Shown here in pieces: positions 1 to 9,160 of a stretch of DNA of 64,000 nucleotides. The notes below the pieces were generated by a model. That model searched no databases and was not told the DNA's origin. It saw only the letters and a list, made by a program, of their open reading frames with translations. The DNA is taken from the NCBI RefSeq assembly GCF_033097525.1, contig NZ_CP109907.1, positions 186,001 through 250,000 of the forward strand, written 5' to 3'. This stretch comes from Sphingobacterium sp. UGAL515B_05. GTDB taxonomy: Bacteria > Bacteroidota > Bacteroidia > Sphingobacteriales > Sphingobacteriaceae. Made by a program: the position numbers and the translations under genes. Numbering within the stretch: the stretch's first letter is position 1; each line of letters begins with the position of its first letter.

Positions 1-571
1 CGTTCAAGTCTGCCAGGATTTGATTCCAGACATCATCTTCCGAACTACGTCCTTTGATGGCCTCGGCTGCAGTAAACGGCTCAAGGTAGATGGGAACCCC
101 TTTGTAGAGCTGATTGAGCCGAAAATAAAAGTAAGCACGTAGAAATTTAGCTTCCGCAATATATTTCGCTTTTTTTTCCGCTGTAGAAGGCGATTTTAGG
201 GGAATATTCTTTAAGGCATCGTTTGCACGTTGGATACCTTCATATTGAATCTTCCAAACATTCACAAATAAGGGATCACCGGCGGTGATGGTACCGGTCA
301 ATAAGGGTTCATCAAAACGTGCCTGCCCAGTATAGGAGAAACGGTCAAACTGATAAAGTTCATAAGGTGAGATCAGTCCGCTATGCCCCATTAAGAGTCG
401 AAAGGAACTATAGATCCCCGCAATCCCTAAATCAGTTAAATTGTCGGTTGTCCACATCGTTGCGGTGGAGACCGATGAATAGGGGGAAGTATCCAAAAGA
501 TCTTTTTTGCAACCCAATATACTTGTTAGCAATACAATTGCTATTATTTTTTTCATCATTTTCATTGTCAT
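1..571 (-). CDS. SusD/RagB-like surface glycan-binding lipoprotein (3' end outside window)
   Basis: The reading frame is open from an ATG at 571 to the window edge, giving about 190 N-terminal residues. The start has a lipoprotein signal with a lipobox ending LTSILGC, then the usual SusD opening (KKDLLDTSP). Further on, EAKFLRAYFYFRLNQLYKGVPIYLEP is the helical TPR-like region typical of SusD family proteins (the quoted stretch is read from about residues 140 to 165). SusD proteins sit on the outer face of the outer membrane and act as the lid over SusC during glycan uptake. The ATG lies 5 nt after the stop of the upstream SusC gene, so the two are almost certainly co-transcribed. Further in-frame ATG codons at 565, 559 and 556 make the exact start uncertain. 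The C-terminal part is missing because of the window boundary, not a mutation. Confidence 0.93.
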   Translation of the reverse strand, partial: MTMKMMKKIIAIVLLTSILGCKKDLLDTSPYSSVSTATMWTTDNLTDLGIAGIYSSFRLLMGHSGLISPYELYQFDRFSYTGQARFDEPLLTGTITAGDPLFVNVWKIQYEGIQRANDALKNIPLKSPSTAEKKAKYIAEAKFLRAYFYFRLNQLYKGVPIYLEPFTAAEAIKGRSSEDDVWNQILADLN

Positions 572-576
572 TCGGA

Positions 577-3500
577 TTAAAAAGTAAGATTCAAACCCAG
601 TGAATATTGCCGCATGGAAGGGTAATTTGTTGTTGAACCTATCTCAGGATCTAAACCAGGATATTTCGTAAATGTCAGCAAGTTTTCACCCGCTAAATAG
701 ATCCGTAATTTTGCAATTGATAGACGGTTTGCCAAGCTTTCTGGAAGCGAATAACCCAATTGTAGGTTACGTAGCTTCACAAAAGAAGCGTTATACAAAT
801 AATAATCGCTGGTACGTCCATTCTGTGCATCTGTCACTCCTTTTAAGCGTGGATAATAACCAGTTAGCCGGTTGTTGGGATCGGAAGGATTTGCGGCATT
901 ATAATAGTAATGATCGTTGGCAACCAATGCTGGCACCGATTTTCCCTGCGCAACGATGGAAGAATTGAGATAGAGTTCATTCCAGTAATACGCCATACCT
1001 GAAGAAGCAGACCAAATCATGGATGCATCAAATCCTTTATAGGCCATGTTGATACTGAGGCCGTAATTGAATGCAGGAGTTTCTCTTTTGCCCATAAACT
1101 TTTGGTCATAGACGTTCCCGTAGATACCATCATCGTTCATATCCGAATAGATCAAGTCACCATACCATATCTTGGTAGGGTCTATGCCATCGGCAGGCTG
1201 AAATGAGTAACCTGCAGCGACCATAGCCTTCAACCATTCCATATCCTGTTCCGTCCGGATCATACCGTCGCGCGGCCCTCCATTTTTATCGACAGAACCA
1301 TCTGCTAAAAAATGGCTTCCCGAACCTCGGTATACATTGTACAAGTAAAATTCATTGATTTCGTGTCCTTCTAAAATACGCTGGTTGACACCGGTAGAAA
1401 CCATACCGATGTTGGACTGGTAAACACGATTACCGGCCGCATCCGTTACATAGCCCTCCGACAATGCCCCTTTATATTTTTCTACCCGATTGGTATTATA
1501 GGCGAAGTTGGCCGATATTCCATAGTTAAAACCGTTGATTTTATCTTGGTATCCCAGCGTCAATTCAATCCCCCGCTTGCTAACTTCGGCAATATTCATC
1601 GTTGCCGCTGTAGCGGTTCCAGTTGTGGCTGGAATGGTCGGAACATATAGGATTCCATCGGTATAAGCACGGTAGGCATCAAAATCGACTGTTAATTTAT
1701 TTTTCAATGCCGTGGCTGTAAAACCTACATTTGTTGTTGTGGTCGTTTCCCAGTGTAAAAGATCGTTTCCTAGTTTAGTCTGTGCCAATCCTCGAACAGC
1801 CTGATTATTGAAAGAATAGTTGACCGTACCATACGAGGGAAGATGATCGTAATTACCCGGAGAGGCATTATTTCCGGTTCTCCCCCAAGAGGCCCTTACT
1901 CGCAAATCATTCACAAAAGATTTGAGTGGGCTCATAAAAGATTCTTCCGAAATACGCCATCCCGCAGAGAAGGCGGGAAAGAACCCCCAACGTTTGGCAT
2001 TTCCAAATCGAGATGATCCATCGTAGCGTACCACCGCTTCCGCAAGGTATTTATTAGCGTAAGCATAATTTGCGCGACCAAAAAAGGACCGCAACCCGTA
2101 GTCAAGCTCATCCCCCGTAATGGAACTCATTGTCGTCGCCGAATTAAATGTTGTCAGGTCTGGATGCACAAGTCCAAGTTTGGCCGCTCCGATATTATAC
2201 TGGTTAAAGTACTGTTCATTATATCCCAAGATACCGCCCACATCGTGTTTGCCAAAAGATCCTGAATAACGCAATACATTATCAAGAATCACATTGTAGC
2301 TCTTGGTTAACCCATACTGGGTAGTTATTTGTCCTGGAGACAGCGCTGCCGTACTTAATTTGTTGGTTGCAAAATTCCATTTTTCATAAGGCACCTGATG
2401 AGAATTCGTTTCGGTATAGGCATGATTATAATTTACCCTTGATTCAAACTCCAAGCCTTTCATGAGATTTAACTTCGCAAATATTGTGGTATTGAATCGA
2501 TTGACCTGGTTCTTTCCCCCCATCCCATTTAGAAAAGCCAAGGCATTGTTTGCAGTAGCCGATTCTTCGGCAGCAGCCGGGAAACCATAGACCCCGTTGT
2601 AAAAAGGATAAACTCCAGGTACAGTTTGGGTCAGATAAGAATATGCTGTGACCACATCGGCGACGCTCAAATTCTGCATATCGCCAAAGGTCTGGGTACC
2701 CACAGTTAAAAACTTGGCAACTTTAGACTGCAAGTTAATACGCAGACGTATCTTGTCTGCTCCTGTTTCGGGCATCGTCCCCGGATTGTTGAAATAGCCC
2801 ACTGAAAAGAGGTATTGCGTCTGTTCGCTGCCGCCATTTAGAGAAAGATTATGATTTTGTAAAAGTTTGCGTTGTCCAAAAAGCACATCACCCCAATTGG
2901 TATTTGGATATGCGACTTCATTTGGAATACCAAATTCAGTTAACCCTGTTGGATTTTTCTTCGCTTCTTCCCAGAGGTTGATTGTTGCTTCAGTATAAAC
3001 AGCCGCTTGCCCTAAATTTTTGAAGCCTTCATTAACAAGGCGCATATGTTGTGCGTAATCGGTAATAAATTCAGGTACATTATTGGGGCGCAACATCGAA
3101 ACCATGCCTGTATAAGACACATTATTTTTTCCCTTGGCTCCCTTTTTTGTCGTAATTAAAATAACGCCATTCGACCCCAAAGATCCATAGATCGCTGCTG
3201 TTGCCGCATCTTTTAAAATCGAAATTGACTCCACATCGTTGGGATTAACGGCATCCATAGATCCGACAATACCATCGATCACAACCAAGGGGGACGTATT
3301 GTTTAAAGTTCCCTTTCCACGAATCAGTATACTAGCACCGTCTGCACCTGGTTTTCCCGTTGTGGCCTGTACGTTAACACCCGCCGCGAGTCCAGCCAGT
3401 GAAGAACTAAGTGTGGATGTTGACCTATTCTCTACCGAACTTCCGTTCACGGTTGACACGGCACCAATTACATTTGCGCGTTTCTGGCTTCCATACCCTA

Positions 3501-4143
3501 CGACGACCACCTCATCCAGACCACTTACCTCTTCCTGAAGTACAATGGTTAATTCATCATTTCCAGTGACACTTTTTTCCAAACGTTGATAGCCTACGTT
3601 TGAAAATACCAAAGTGCCATTTGCCGTTGGTAACTGAATCGTAAACCTTCCATCCTGGTCCGTGACCGTGGAAATATTAGCTCCCTTCACTGTAATGGTT
3701 GTTCCTACCAGGGCTTGTCCTTTGCCATTAACAACTTTACCAGCAATGCTCCGCTGCAGGACTTCTTTGCGTTCGGTATTTGGCGGATTTCTTTTGGGTT
3801 TTATCACGATCACCTCATCTTTTTTGATCCACTCCAGATCCAAAGGTGCTACGATAGCATTTAATGCATCTTCCAATTTGGCATGCTGTATATTGACTGA
3901 CAAACGTGCCTGAGCCAATGACTTGCCAGTTAAGAAAAAATTAACACCACTCTGTTTTTGGATATCGCGCATCACCTCATTTAAGGTGACGTGCTTAGCG
4001 GTTAAGTTTATGGTCTGCGCATTTCCCTCTGCAAACAGCTGCATCGCGGTCAGTAAAGAAATGAGTACGATCAATTTCATAATCAGTATACTTCGTAAAG
4101 TTAAACTCCACGGGTGTAGCCTAACAAATGGATAAAAAATCAT
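577..4143 (-). CDS. SusC/RagA-family TonB-dependent transporter with N-terminal STN signalling domain
   Basis: This 1188-residue protein is an outer-membrane TonB-dependent importer. After an extended signal region (to about residue 43) comes an STN (secretin/TonB short N-terminal) domain at about 44-115, a carboxypeptidase-regulatory-like beta-sandwich (about 130-205), the hallmark EVVVVGYGSQK segment, then a plug and beta-barrel ending in the expected C-terminal aromatic residue (LNLTF). In Bacteroidota the STN domain contacts a FecR-type anti-sigma factor, so transport is coupled to transcription. That fits the FecR and sigma genes immediately upstream on the same strand. A SusD gene follows after 5 nt. 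Substrate cannot be read from the sequence, and no enzyme gene of this locus lies inside the window. Confidence 0.95.
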   Translation of the reverse strand: MIFYPFVRLHPWSLTLRSILIMKLIVLISLLTAMQLFAEGNAQTINLTAKHVTLNEVMRDIQKQSGVNFFLTGKSLAQARLSVNIQHAKLEDALNAIVAPLDLEWIKKDEVIVIKPKRNPPNTERKEVLQRSIAGKVVNGKGQALVGTTITVKGANISTVTDQDGRFTIQLPTANGTLVFSNVGYQRLEKSVTGNDELTIVLQEEVSGLDEVVVVGYGSQKRANVIGAVSTVNGSSVENRSTSTLSSSLAGLAAGVNVQATTGKPGADGASILIRGKGTLNNTSPLVVIDGIVGSMDAVNPNDVESISILKDAATAAIYGSLGSNGVILITTKKGAKGKNNVSYTGMVSMLRPNNVPEFITDYAQHMRLVNEGFKNLGQAAVYTEATINLWEEAKKNPTGLTEFGIPNEVAYPNTNWGDVLFGQRKLLQNHNLSLNGGSEQTQYLFSVGYFNNPGTMPETGADKIRLRINLQSKVAKFLTVGTQTFGDMQNLSVADVVTAYSYLTQTVPGVYPFYNGVYGFPAAAEESATANNALAFLNGMGGKNQVNRFNTTIFAKLNLMKGLEFESRVNYNHAYTETNSHQVPYEKWNFATNKLSTAALSPGQITTQYGLTKSYNVILDNVLRYSGSFGKHDVGGILGYNEQYFNQYNIGAAKLGLVHPDLTTFNSATTMSSITGDELDYGLRSFFGRANYAYANKYLAEAVVRYDGSSRFGNAKRWGFFPAFSAGWRISEESFMSPLKSFVNDLRVRASWGRTGNNASPGNYDHLPSYGTVNYSFNNQAVRGLAQTKLGNDLLHWETTTTTNVGFTATALKNKLTVDFDAYRAYTDGILYVPTIPATTGTATAATMNIAEVSKRGIELTLGYQDKINGFNYGISANFAYNTNRVEKYKGALSEGYVTDAAGNRVYQSNIGMVSTGVNQRILEGHEINEFYLYNVYRGSGSHFLADGSVDKNGGPRDGMIRTEQDMEWLKAMVAAGYSFQPADGIDPTKIWYGDLIYSDMNDDGIYGNVYDQKFMGKRETPAFNYGLSINMAYKGFDASMIWSASSGMAYYWNELYLNSSIVAQGKSVPALVANDHYYYNAANPSDPNNRLTGYYPRLKGVTDAQNGRTSDYYLYNASFVKLRNLQLGYSLPESLANRLSIAKLRIYLAGENLLTFTKYPGLDPEIGSTTNYPSMRQYSLGLNLTF

Positions 4144-4230
4144 ATGTTTGTACGGTTTGTATGTTATTTATAAATGGTTATCAAAAATTTGCCTTTGGGC
4201 AACACTTGTAAGTATATGCATCCAATTCAA

Positions 4231-4252
4231 GGCAGTGCCCCCCAGCACTGCC
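4231..4252 (-). other. intercistronic hairpin between fecR and susC
   Basis: A perfect 7-bp inverted repeat (GGCAGTG / CACTGCC) encloses an 8-nt C-rich loop in the 190-bp gap between the FecR gene and SusC. On the minus (coding) strand no T-run follows it, so it is a poor intrinsic terminator in that direction. It may act as an RNA-processing or partial termination element, separating low expression of the regulators from high expression of SusCD. Read on the plus strand it is followed by CTTTTTG. Confidence 0.4.
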
Positions 4253-4333
4253 CTTTTTGTTTTGCTTATACCCTTTTCCGGATTAAGTGGAATCCATGAT
4301 CATTTCTTTTTTCATCTTTATTTAGGGTTTTAA

Positions 4334-5560
4334 TTACAACGGTCTAACATATAGGATATTCTTTTCATCGCTTTTGCTCAGCTCAAAACGCAATCCACCT
4401 TCTTCCAATACGTCAAGTACCTCGCGAAGTGGCTTGCTTCGTTTTATACGACCATAGAAATGTGTTTGCGGTACCTCGCCCTTATACTTCACTTCGACAT
4501 TATACCAGCGACCGATCTGCTGCAGTGCATCCGAAAGCGGTGTTTCGTCAAAATAAAACAAACCTTCTTTCCAGGCTGTAAAGGGTGCTGTATCCACATT
4601 TGCGAGCTGTATTTTTCCGTTATTGGTATTGGTCGATTGCTGGCCTGGTAGCAGGTATATTGCTTCTGAATATCGATTATTGTTCGATAATTTAACCTTT
4701 CCCTTGACTAAAGTCGTCTTAATCGCTGTATTATCGGGATAAGCATTGACGTTAAAGGCAGTCCCCAGCACCTCAATTTCCTGTCCTTTACTCAGCACTT
4801 TGAAAGGTCGTGCGCTATCTTTCGTCACTTCAAAAAAGGCCTCGCCTTCCAAACGAACTCTTCGTTCATTTTTAGCAAAGCTCATCGGATATTTTAGCGA
4901 AGAGCCCGCATTGAGCCATACTTTTGTCCCGTCGGGTAAAGTAATCTGGTATATGCCTCCTAATGGAGTGGCTAACTCCAATATAAGCTTACTTGGATCT
5001 GCCGCCATCGCCTGTTTATCTAATGCCGCAGCAGCGATAGACTTTCCATTTTCGTAGGTAATACTTTCTCCCATCACAATTCCCGATGCCTGTTTATCGA
5101 GTTCTAAAAGTGTGCCGTTCGCTAAACGCAGGGTAGCACTGTTTCCGCCAGGATTTACAACATCACCCGTTGTATCTTGCATCCTCACGAGGTTAATGTC
5201 TGCCTGAACAGGACTCGTCTGTTGCTGCCAGAATAGCATTGTAAAAATAAAGAGCAGTAGGCAAGCCGCCGCAGCCCAATAGGGCCATCCGATTGAAAAC
5301 TTAGGTTTATCGCGCTCCTGTGTGCCTTGCTGAATTTGCTTTTTGATATTTCCGAGCACTATTTTTTGCCTGGATTCACTCATTTTTCCTGCAGCAGAAG
5401 GCTGGAGTAAACTAGTGACTATAGCCTGATCGATGGCATCCTGATCCCCGATGTCGGTAGCAGAAAGCGCATGTTGTAGCCATTCGATCTCTTCAAGCGA
5501 ACAGTTCCCTTCTTTATATTTTTGAAGTAATTGGTCTATTTTAGATTTATTGGTCTCCAC
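4334..5560 (-). CDS. FecR-family anti-sigma factor
   Basis: This 408-residue inner-membrane protein has a short cytoplasmic N-terminus (about 1-90) that would bind the sigma factor, a single hydrophobic helix (about 92-112) and a periplasmic FecR domain. The FecR core shows LPDGTKVWLNAGSSLKYP and RRVRLEGEAFFEV. The C-terminal portion (about 325-408) resembles DUF4974, a fold related to STN. In the known scheme, the STN domain of a loaded SusC signals to the periplasmic part and the N-terminus releases or activates the ECF sigma factor. It lies between its presumed sigma factor (64-nt gap) and SusC. Assignment to the family is firm; the ligand is unknown. Confidence 0.94.
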   Translation of the reverse strand: METNKSKIDQLLQKYKEGNCSLEEIEWLQHALSATDIGDQDAIDQAIVTSLLQPSAAGKMSESRQKIVLGNIKKQIQQGTQERDKPKFSIGWPYWAAAACLLLFIFTMLFWQQQTSPVQADINLVRMQDTTGDVVNPGGNSATLRLANGTLLELDKQASGIVMGESITYENGKSIAAAALDKQAMAADPSKLILELATPLGGIYQITLPDGTKVWLNAGSSLKYPMSFAKNERRVRLEGEAFFEVTKDSARPFKVLSKGQEIEVLGTAFNVNAYPDNTAIKTTLVKGKVKLSNNNRYSEAIYLLPGQQSTNTNNGKIQLANVDTAPFTAWKEGLFYFDETPLSDALQQIGRWYNVEVKYKGEVPQTHFYGRIKRSKPLREVLDVLEEGGLRFELSKSDEKNILYVRPL

Positions 5561-5624
5561 TGAGCTGTATTTTTACTAGTAAATACACACTTCGTAGCAT
5601 AAAGGTCTGCTCTAGAAAAAAAAA

Positions 5625-6224
5625 TTAATTTGCAGCATGTAGAAGCAGAATCATTAGGAGGGCCGAGAAGCCATTGTCCTGCAATGCACCATGTCGGATA
5701 AATTTATTGGCTTTAACAATATGGTCACGAACAGTAGCAATCGAAATATCCATTTCTTCGGCAATCTCCTTATAGCTTTTGCCTTCAAGCTTAGATAACC
5801 TAAATATTTTTTGGCGTTGTTTCGGCAATCTGCTCAACAAGTTTTCTACCAAGACCATGGCCTCCTTGGAATCGAGCACTTTATCAATGGTATTTTCAGA
5901 TTCCAATGCGCCATAGGCGAGCTGGACTTCAGATTCCATCTCCAATTTCAAGCGTCGCTTGAAATTAAATGTGATGTTACGCGAACAGGTAAATAGAAAT
6001 GCTGCAAAAGATTGTTCAGGATCTATTTTTGACCTATTTTCCCAGATGCGTAGAAAAACATCCTGCAGTAAATCTTCGGCACTAGTTTCATTTTTCAGAA
6101 ACTTAAGGATATTGGCATAGATAATCTGGCTATAACGATGGTACAAGATATCAAAAGCCTGTATATCTCCATGATGGAGTTGGCACAAGAGTTCCTTCTC
6201 AGGCAGATTTTGATTGATGTCCAT
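5625..6224 (-). CDS. ECF-type RNA polymerase sigma factor
   Basis: The 199-residue protein has the two-domain ECF layout. Sigma region 2 covers about residues 20-90, with DILYHRYSQIIYANILKFL and the conserved EDLLQDVFLRIWENR stretch. Region 4 covers about 125-185, with LPKQRQKIFRLSKLEGKSYKEIAEEMDIS, a helix-turn-helix that reads the -35 element. It is the first gene of the minus-strand locus sigma-FecR-SusC-SusD and should direct transcription of the susCD operon when the transporter is occupied. The hydrophobic tail (ALLMILLLHAAN) is common in this Bacteroidota group. The 156-bp gap to the divergent gene at 6381 should hold its promoter. Confidence 0.94.
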   Translation of the reverse strand: MDINQNLPEKELLCQLHHGDIQAFDILYHRYSQIIYANILKFLKNETSAEDLLQDVFLRIWENRSKIDPEQSFAAFLFTCSRNITFNFKRRLKLEMESEVQLAYGALESENTIDKVLDSKEAMVLVENLLSRLPKQRQKIFRLSKLEGKSYKEIAEEMDISIATVRDHIVKANKFIRHGALQDNGFSALLMILLLHAAN

Positions 6225-6380
6225 AATTGATTATTCTAGGCATGAAGTTAATTACTTCGCTGCAATAATTCAAATGAAATTTCTGAACACCAGTAAACTT
6301 ATGTTATTTTTTTCTTAATTTGCAGTAGCTAATCCCCCCATAGCGACGAAACCAATCGATAAACGTATCCATTTAGAACC

Positions 6381-7529
6381 ATGCAAAATTTCATATATTT
6401 ATTTTTTGGCCTACAGGCCCAAACCACTCAATTTTTAAAAATAGGATTGACCTTGTTGATAGTCTGTCTATTTATTTGGCCTTCACATGGTCATGGGCAA
6501 TCCTTAATGCACCCCATTACCCAGATCAATTATGTTAAATCACAAATCAACAAAAAATCCGAACCTGTATATGCGGCATACAAGCAGTTGATTACGCTGG
6601 CCGATTCTCTTTTATTAACTGACCATCATGCAGTTGAAGATTTTAGTGTACCCGGCTTTTATAGCGATAAAGAAGGCCAACGTGCTATGGCAAAAAAGCT
6701 CCATGCGGATGCTTTCGCTGCCTATTGTACGGCCTTGGCGTATACCTTAAACGGAGAGCAAAAGTATGCATCCAAGGCCTTATATTTCATTAACTCCTGG
6801 GCCACAATCAATAAAAAATACAGTCAGTTTGACGGACCAGTTGTGCTTTCTTATGCGGGAGCCGGATTAATGATTGCTGCCGAATTACTTAAAAACGATC
6901 CCCTTTGGGCGAAGAAAGATCGCGATCATTTTAAGGTCTGGGCCATCGATGTCTATCAAAAAGCGACACATTTCTTACGCGAAAGATCCAATAATATTGC
7001 GGATTGGGCGAGGTTTGCGAATCTACTTTCGGCAAACTTTCTTGATGACCAAAAAGAGCTTTCTTTTACAATAGACTTGATCAAGGCTGATCTTTTCGAA
7101 AAGATCGCAGCTGATGGTCATCTTATTGAGGAAGTAAAACGGGGTGAGAAAGGTTTATGGTACACCTACTTTTCTTTAGCACCATTGACAGCCTCCATGT
7201 GGTGTATACACAATGCCACGGGAGAAAACCTATTTACCGCCACAAAGGATGGAAAATCGGTTAGGCAGGCCCTTGACTATTTATATTATTACAATCAACA
7301 TCCAACTGAATGGCCTTGGTTTAAAAATCCGGACGTTGACATGCTAGACAGGACAGCAGGAGTTTGGCCCTCCAATCTCTTTGAGGCCATGAAGGATATT
7401 TATAATACATCGAAATTTGATCCGTATCTTTCCATGTACCGTCCAATAGTTTACAAAAAAAATCATTTTGCGTGGACTTTCCCCACACTAATGCCAGCAC
7501 ACTTGCATCTCGAAAATAAGACCAAGTAG
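6381..7529 (+). CDS. secreted alginate_lyase-domain protein (polysaccharide lyase-like)
   Basis: This 382-residue protein has a long N-terminal region with a hydrophobic signal segment (about 20-36), then an all-alpha toroid-like sequence. The pattern HADAFAAYCTALAYTLNGEQKYASKAL at about 108-134, the following INSWATIN and the conserved NNIADWA segment near residue 211 match the alginate_lyase (PF05426) superfamily used by PL5-like and glucuronan/mannuronan lyases. It would cleave an anionic polysaccharide by beta-elimination in the periplasm or outside the cell. The true substrate is not readable. It stands alone, divergent from the sigma factor at 6224 and convergent with the fructan locus, and ends in a hairpin terminator. 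Membership of the sigma-controlled locus A is possible but unproven. Fold assignment is fairly safe, function less so. Confidence 0.72.
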   Translation: MQNFIYLFFGLQAQTTQFLKIGLTLLIVCLFIWPSHGHGQSLMHPITQINYVKSQINKKSEPVYAAYKQLITLADSLLLTDHHAVEDFSVPGFYSDKEGQRAMAKKLHADAFAAYCTALAYTLNGEQKYASKALYFINSWATINKKYSQFDGPVVLSYAGAGLMIAAELLKNDPLWAKKDRDHFKVWAIDVYQKATHFLRERSNNIADWARFANLLSANFLDDQKELSFTIDLIKADLFEKIAADGHLIEEVKRGEKGLWYTYFSLAPLTASMWCIHNATGENLFTATKDGKSVRQALDYLYYYNQHPTEWPWFKNPDVDMLDRTAGVWPSNLFEAMKDIYNTSKFDPYLSMYRPIVYKKNHFAWTFPTLMPAHLHLENKTK

Positions 7530-7537
7530 CGAAGTAT

Positions 7538-7569
7538 AAAGCGATCCTTGTCTTATCAAGGATCGCTTT
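7538..7569. terminator. bidirectional hairpin terminator
   Basis: A perfect 13-bp inverted repeat (AAAGCGATCCTTG / CAAGGATCGCTTT) with a 6-nt loop lies between the convergent genes ending at 7529 (+) and 7589 (-). The A-run and T-run at the stem ends serve either strand, so it probably terminates both transcripts. Confidence 0.8.
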
Positions 7570-7588
7570 AATGGCAAAAATCCAGCTC

Positions 7589-9094
7589 TTATCTCTTAAA
7601 TGCAGAAATACCGATTTCCTGAAACTCCAGCTTTTTATCGCCTACGATACGCAGCTTGGTTATCGGCGTTTTTGGAAAAAATAAACTGGTCATTACCGTT
7701 AGCCCCTCGTCTGCAAAAAGTTCCACAGAGCTCACATCAACATACAAACTGAAAGAAAGTGCTCCCTTATTTAGCAGCCGTTGTGCCAAAGCTGTCTTTG
7801 AGAAATCTCCATTAAAAGACACTTCACCGGACTTAGAACGATCGATATAATAGGTATTTTGGTCTTCACGATAACCAATAACCAATTCGTCGCCAGATTC
7901 ATTTGATAAGATGACTTTAAAAGCCTGCTGCTTCAAATTTTTGAGGTCCAAACGGTACGCTTGTGGGAGATGTTGGCCGAACGAAACTTCCTTCGTTCCA
8001 CCGCCATGGTATTTTTTTAGTGGACGAAATGCGGTTTCAATTTCTTTGGGAACAGTACTCGAAACGTAGAACGACTGTCCAACTTTTCCTAAAGATAAAA
8101 CACGGGGTATGGTTGAGGAAGAACGCCATTTTGTGGTAGGAACCACATTGGCATATTGCCAGTTGCTCATCCAGCCAATCATCAGGTGCCTATCCCCTAG
8201 GTTACTCCAGGTTACGCCGGCATAGTTATCGGGTCCCCAATCCAACCACTTTATTTTAGTATCCGCTGTTCGGAACTGATGCCCATCAAAGTCACCCACA
8301 AAATATTGTGTCACCGAGCCACCGTTGGGTCCACCTGGATTGATGCTCACCAGCAAAACCCATTTTGTAGCTCCTTTGTAATCCATGGGGATAAGATCAG
8401 GGCATTCCCAGACACCGCCATGGGCCCCCACCTCTTTGCCAAACTCACTTTCCTTCTGCCATGTTTTCAAATCTTTGGAAGAATAGAAAGTAATACAATC
8501 TTTTGTAGCCAAGGTCATAATCCAACGCTGACTATGCGCATGCCACATCACCTTTGGATCTCTGAAATCCCATATGCCCGGGTTTGGCAATACCGGATTG
8601 CCTGTATACTTCGTCCAGGTAAGCCCCTTGTCCAAACTATAAGCCAAACTTTGATTTTGATGCAATCCTGTTTTTCGGTCCTCTTCCTGATGATTGTGAT
8701 GGGTAAAAATAGCGACCATAGCACCTTTTCCAAAACCTGCCGTGTTATCTTTATCGATTACAGCACTACCGGAGAAAATAGTCCCCAAACTATCGGGATA
8801 CAATGCGATCTTCTGCTCGTCCCAATGGATTAAATCTTTACTGATCGCATGGCCCCAGTGCATAGGCCCCCAAACGGGGTTTTCAGGATTATGCTGAAAA
8901 AAAAGATGATAATTACCGTCCAGATAAACCAGTCCATTGGGGTCGTTCATCCAGCCCTGCTGTGGGGTAAAATGGTAAAGTGGGCGATACTTCTCTTCGG
9001 GATCCCCTTGTTTATGCTGTCCTTTCTGTGCCAGACTCGTACCAAAAACACTTAGCAGAAGCATTAAAACACTGTATTTCTTTAATCTTATCAT
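7589..9094 (-). CDS. GH32 fructan hydrolase (levanase/inulinase/fructanase-like), secreted
   Basis: The start chosen at 9094 gives a 501-residue protein with a clear signal peptide (MIRLKKYSVLMLLLSVFGTSLA). An upstream in-frame ATG at 9157 would add 21 polar residues before it and is less likely. Three GH32 active-site blocks are present: GWMNDPNG (nucleophile Asp, about residue 51), FRDPKVMW (transition-state stabiliser) and WECPDL (acid/base Glu). A C-terminal beta-sandwich follows (from about 360), containing SLYVDVSSVELFADEG. The family hydrolyses beta-fructosides such as levan, inulin or sucrose with retention. It is the last gene of the fructan operon, after a GH32-like lipoprotein. Endo or exo action and linkage preference cannot be told from the sequence. 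Confidence 0.95.
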   Translation of the reverse strand: MIRLKKYSVLMLLLSVFGTSLAQKGQHKQGDPEEKYRPLYHFTPQQGWMNDPNGLVYLDGNYHLFFQHNPENPVWGPMHWGHAISKDLIHWDEQKIALYPDSLGTIFSGSAVIDKDNTAGFGKGAMVAIFTHHNHQEEDRKTGLHQNQSLAYSLDKGLTWTKYTGNPVLPNPGIWDFRDPKVMWHAHSQRWIMTLATKDCITFYSSKDLKTWQKESEFGKEVGAHGGVWECPDLIPMDYKGATKWVLLVSINPGGPNGGSVTQYFVGDFDGHQFRTADTKIKWLDWGPDNYAGVTWSNLGDRHLMIGWMSNWQYANVVPTTKWRSSSTIPRVLSLGKVGQSFYVSSTVPKEIETAFRPLKKYHGGGTKEVSFGQHLPQAYRLDLKNLKQQAFKVILSNESGDELVIGYREDQNTYYIDRSKSGEVSFNGDFSKTALAQRLLNKGALSFSLYVDVSSVELFADEGLTVMTSLFFPKTPITKLRIVGDKKLEFQEIGISAFKR

Positions 9095-9160
9095 TTTTCT
9101 TTTGTTTACATTTCTAATTAGGTTATTGTTCGCTTCAATAGGCAAATATTGCCTCAATTG

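Noticed and set aside
8279-8833. 184-residue plus-strand frame inside the GH32 gene
   Set aside because: Antisense shadow of a gene whose catalytic motifs are all present.
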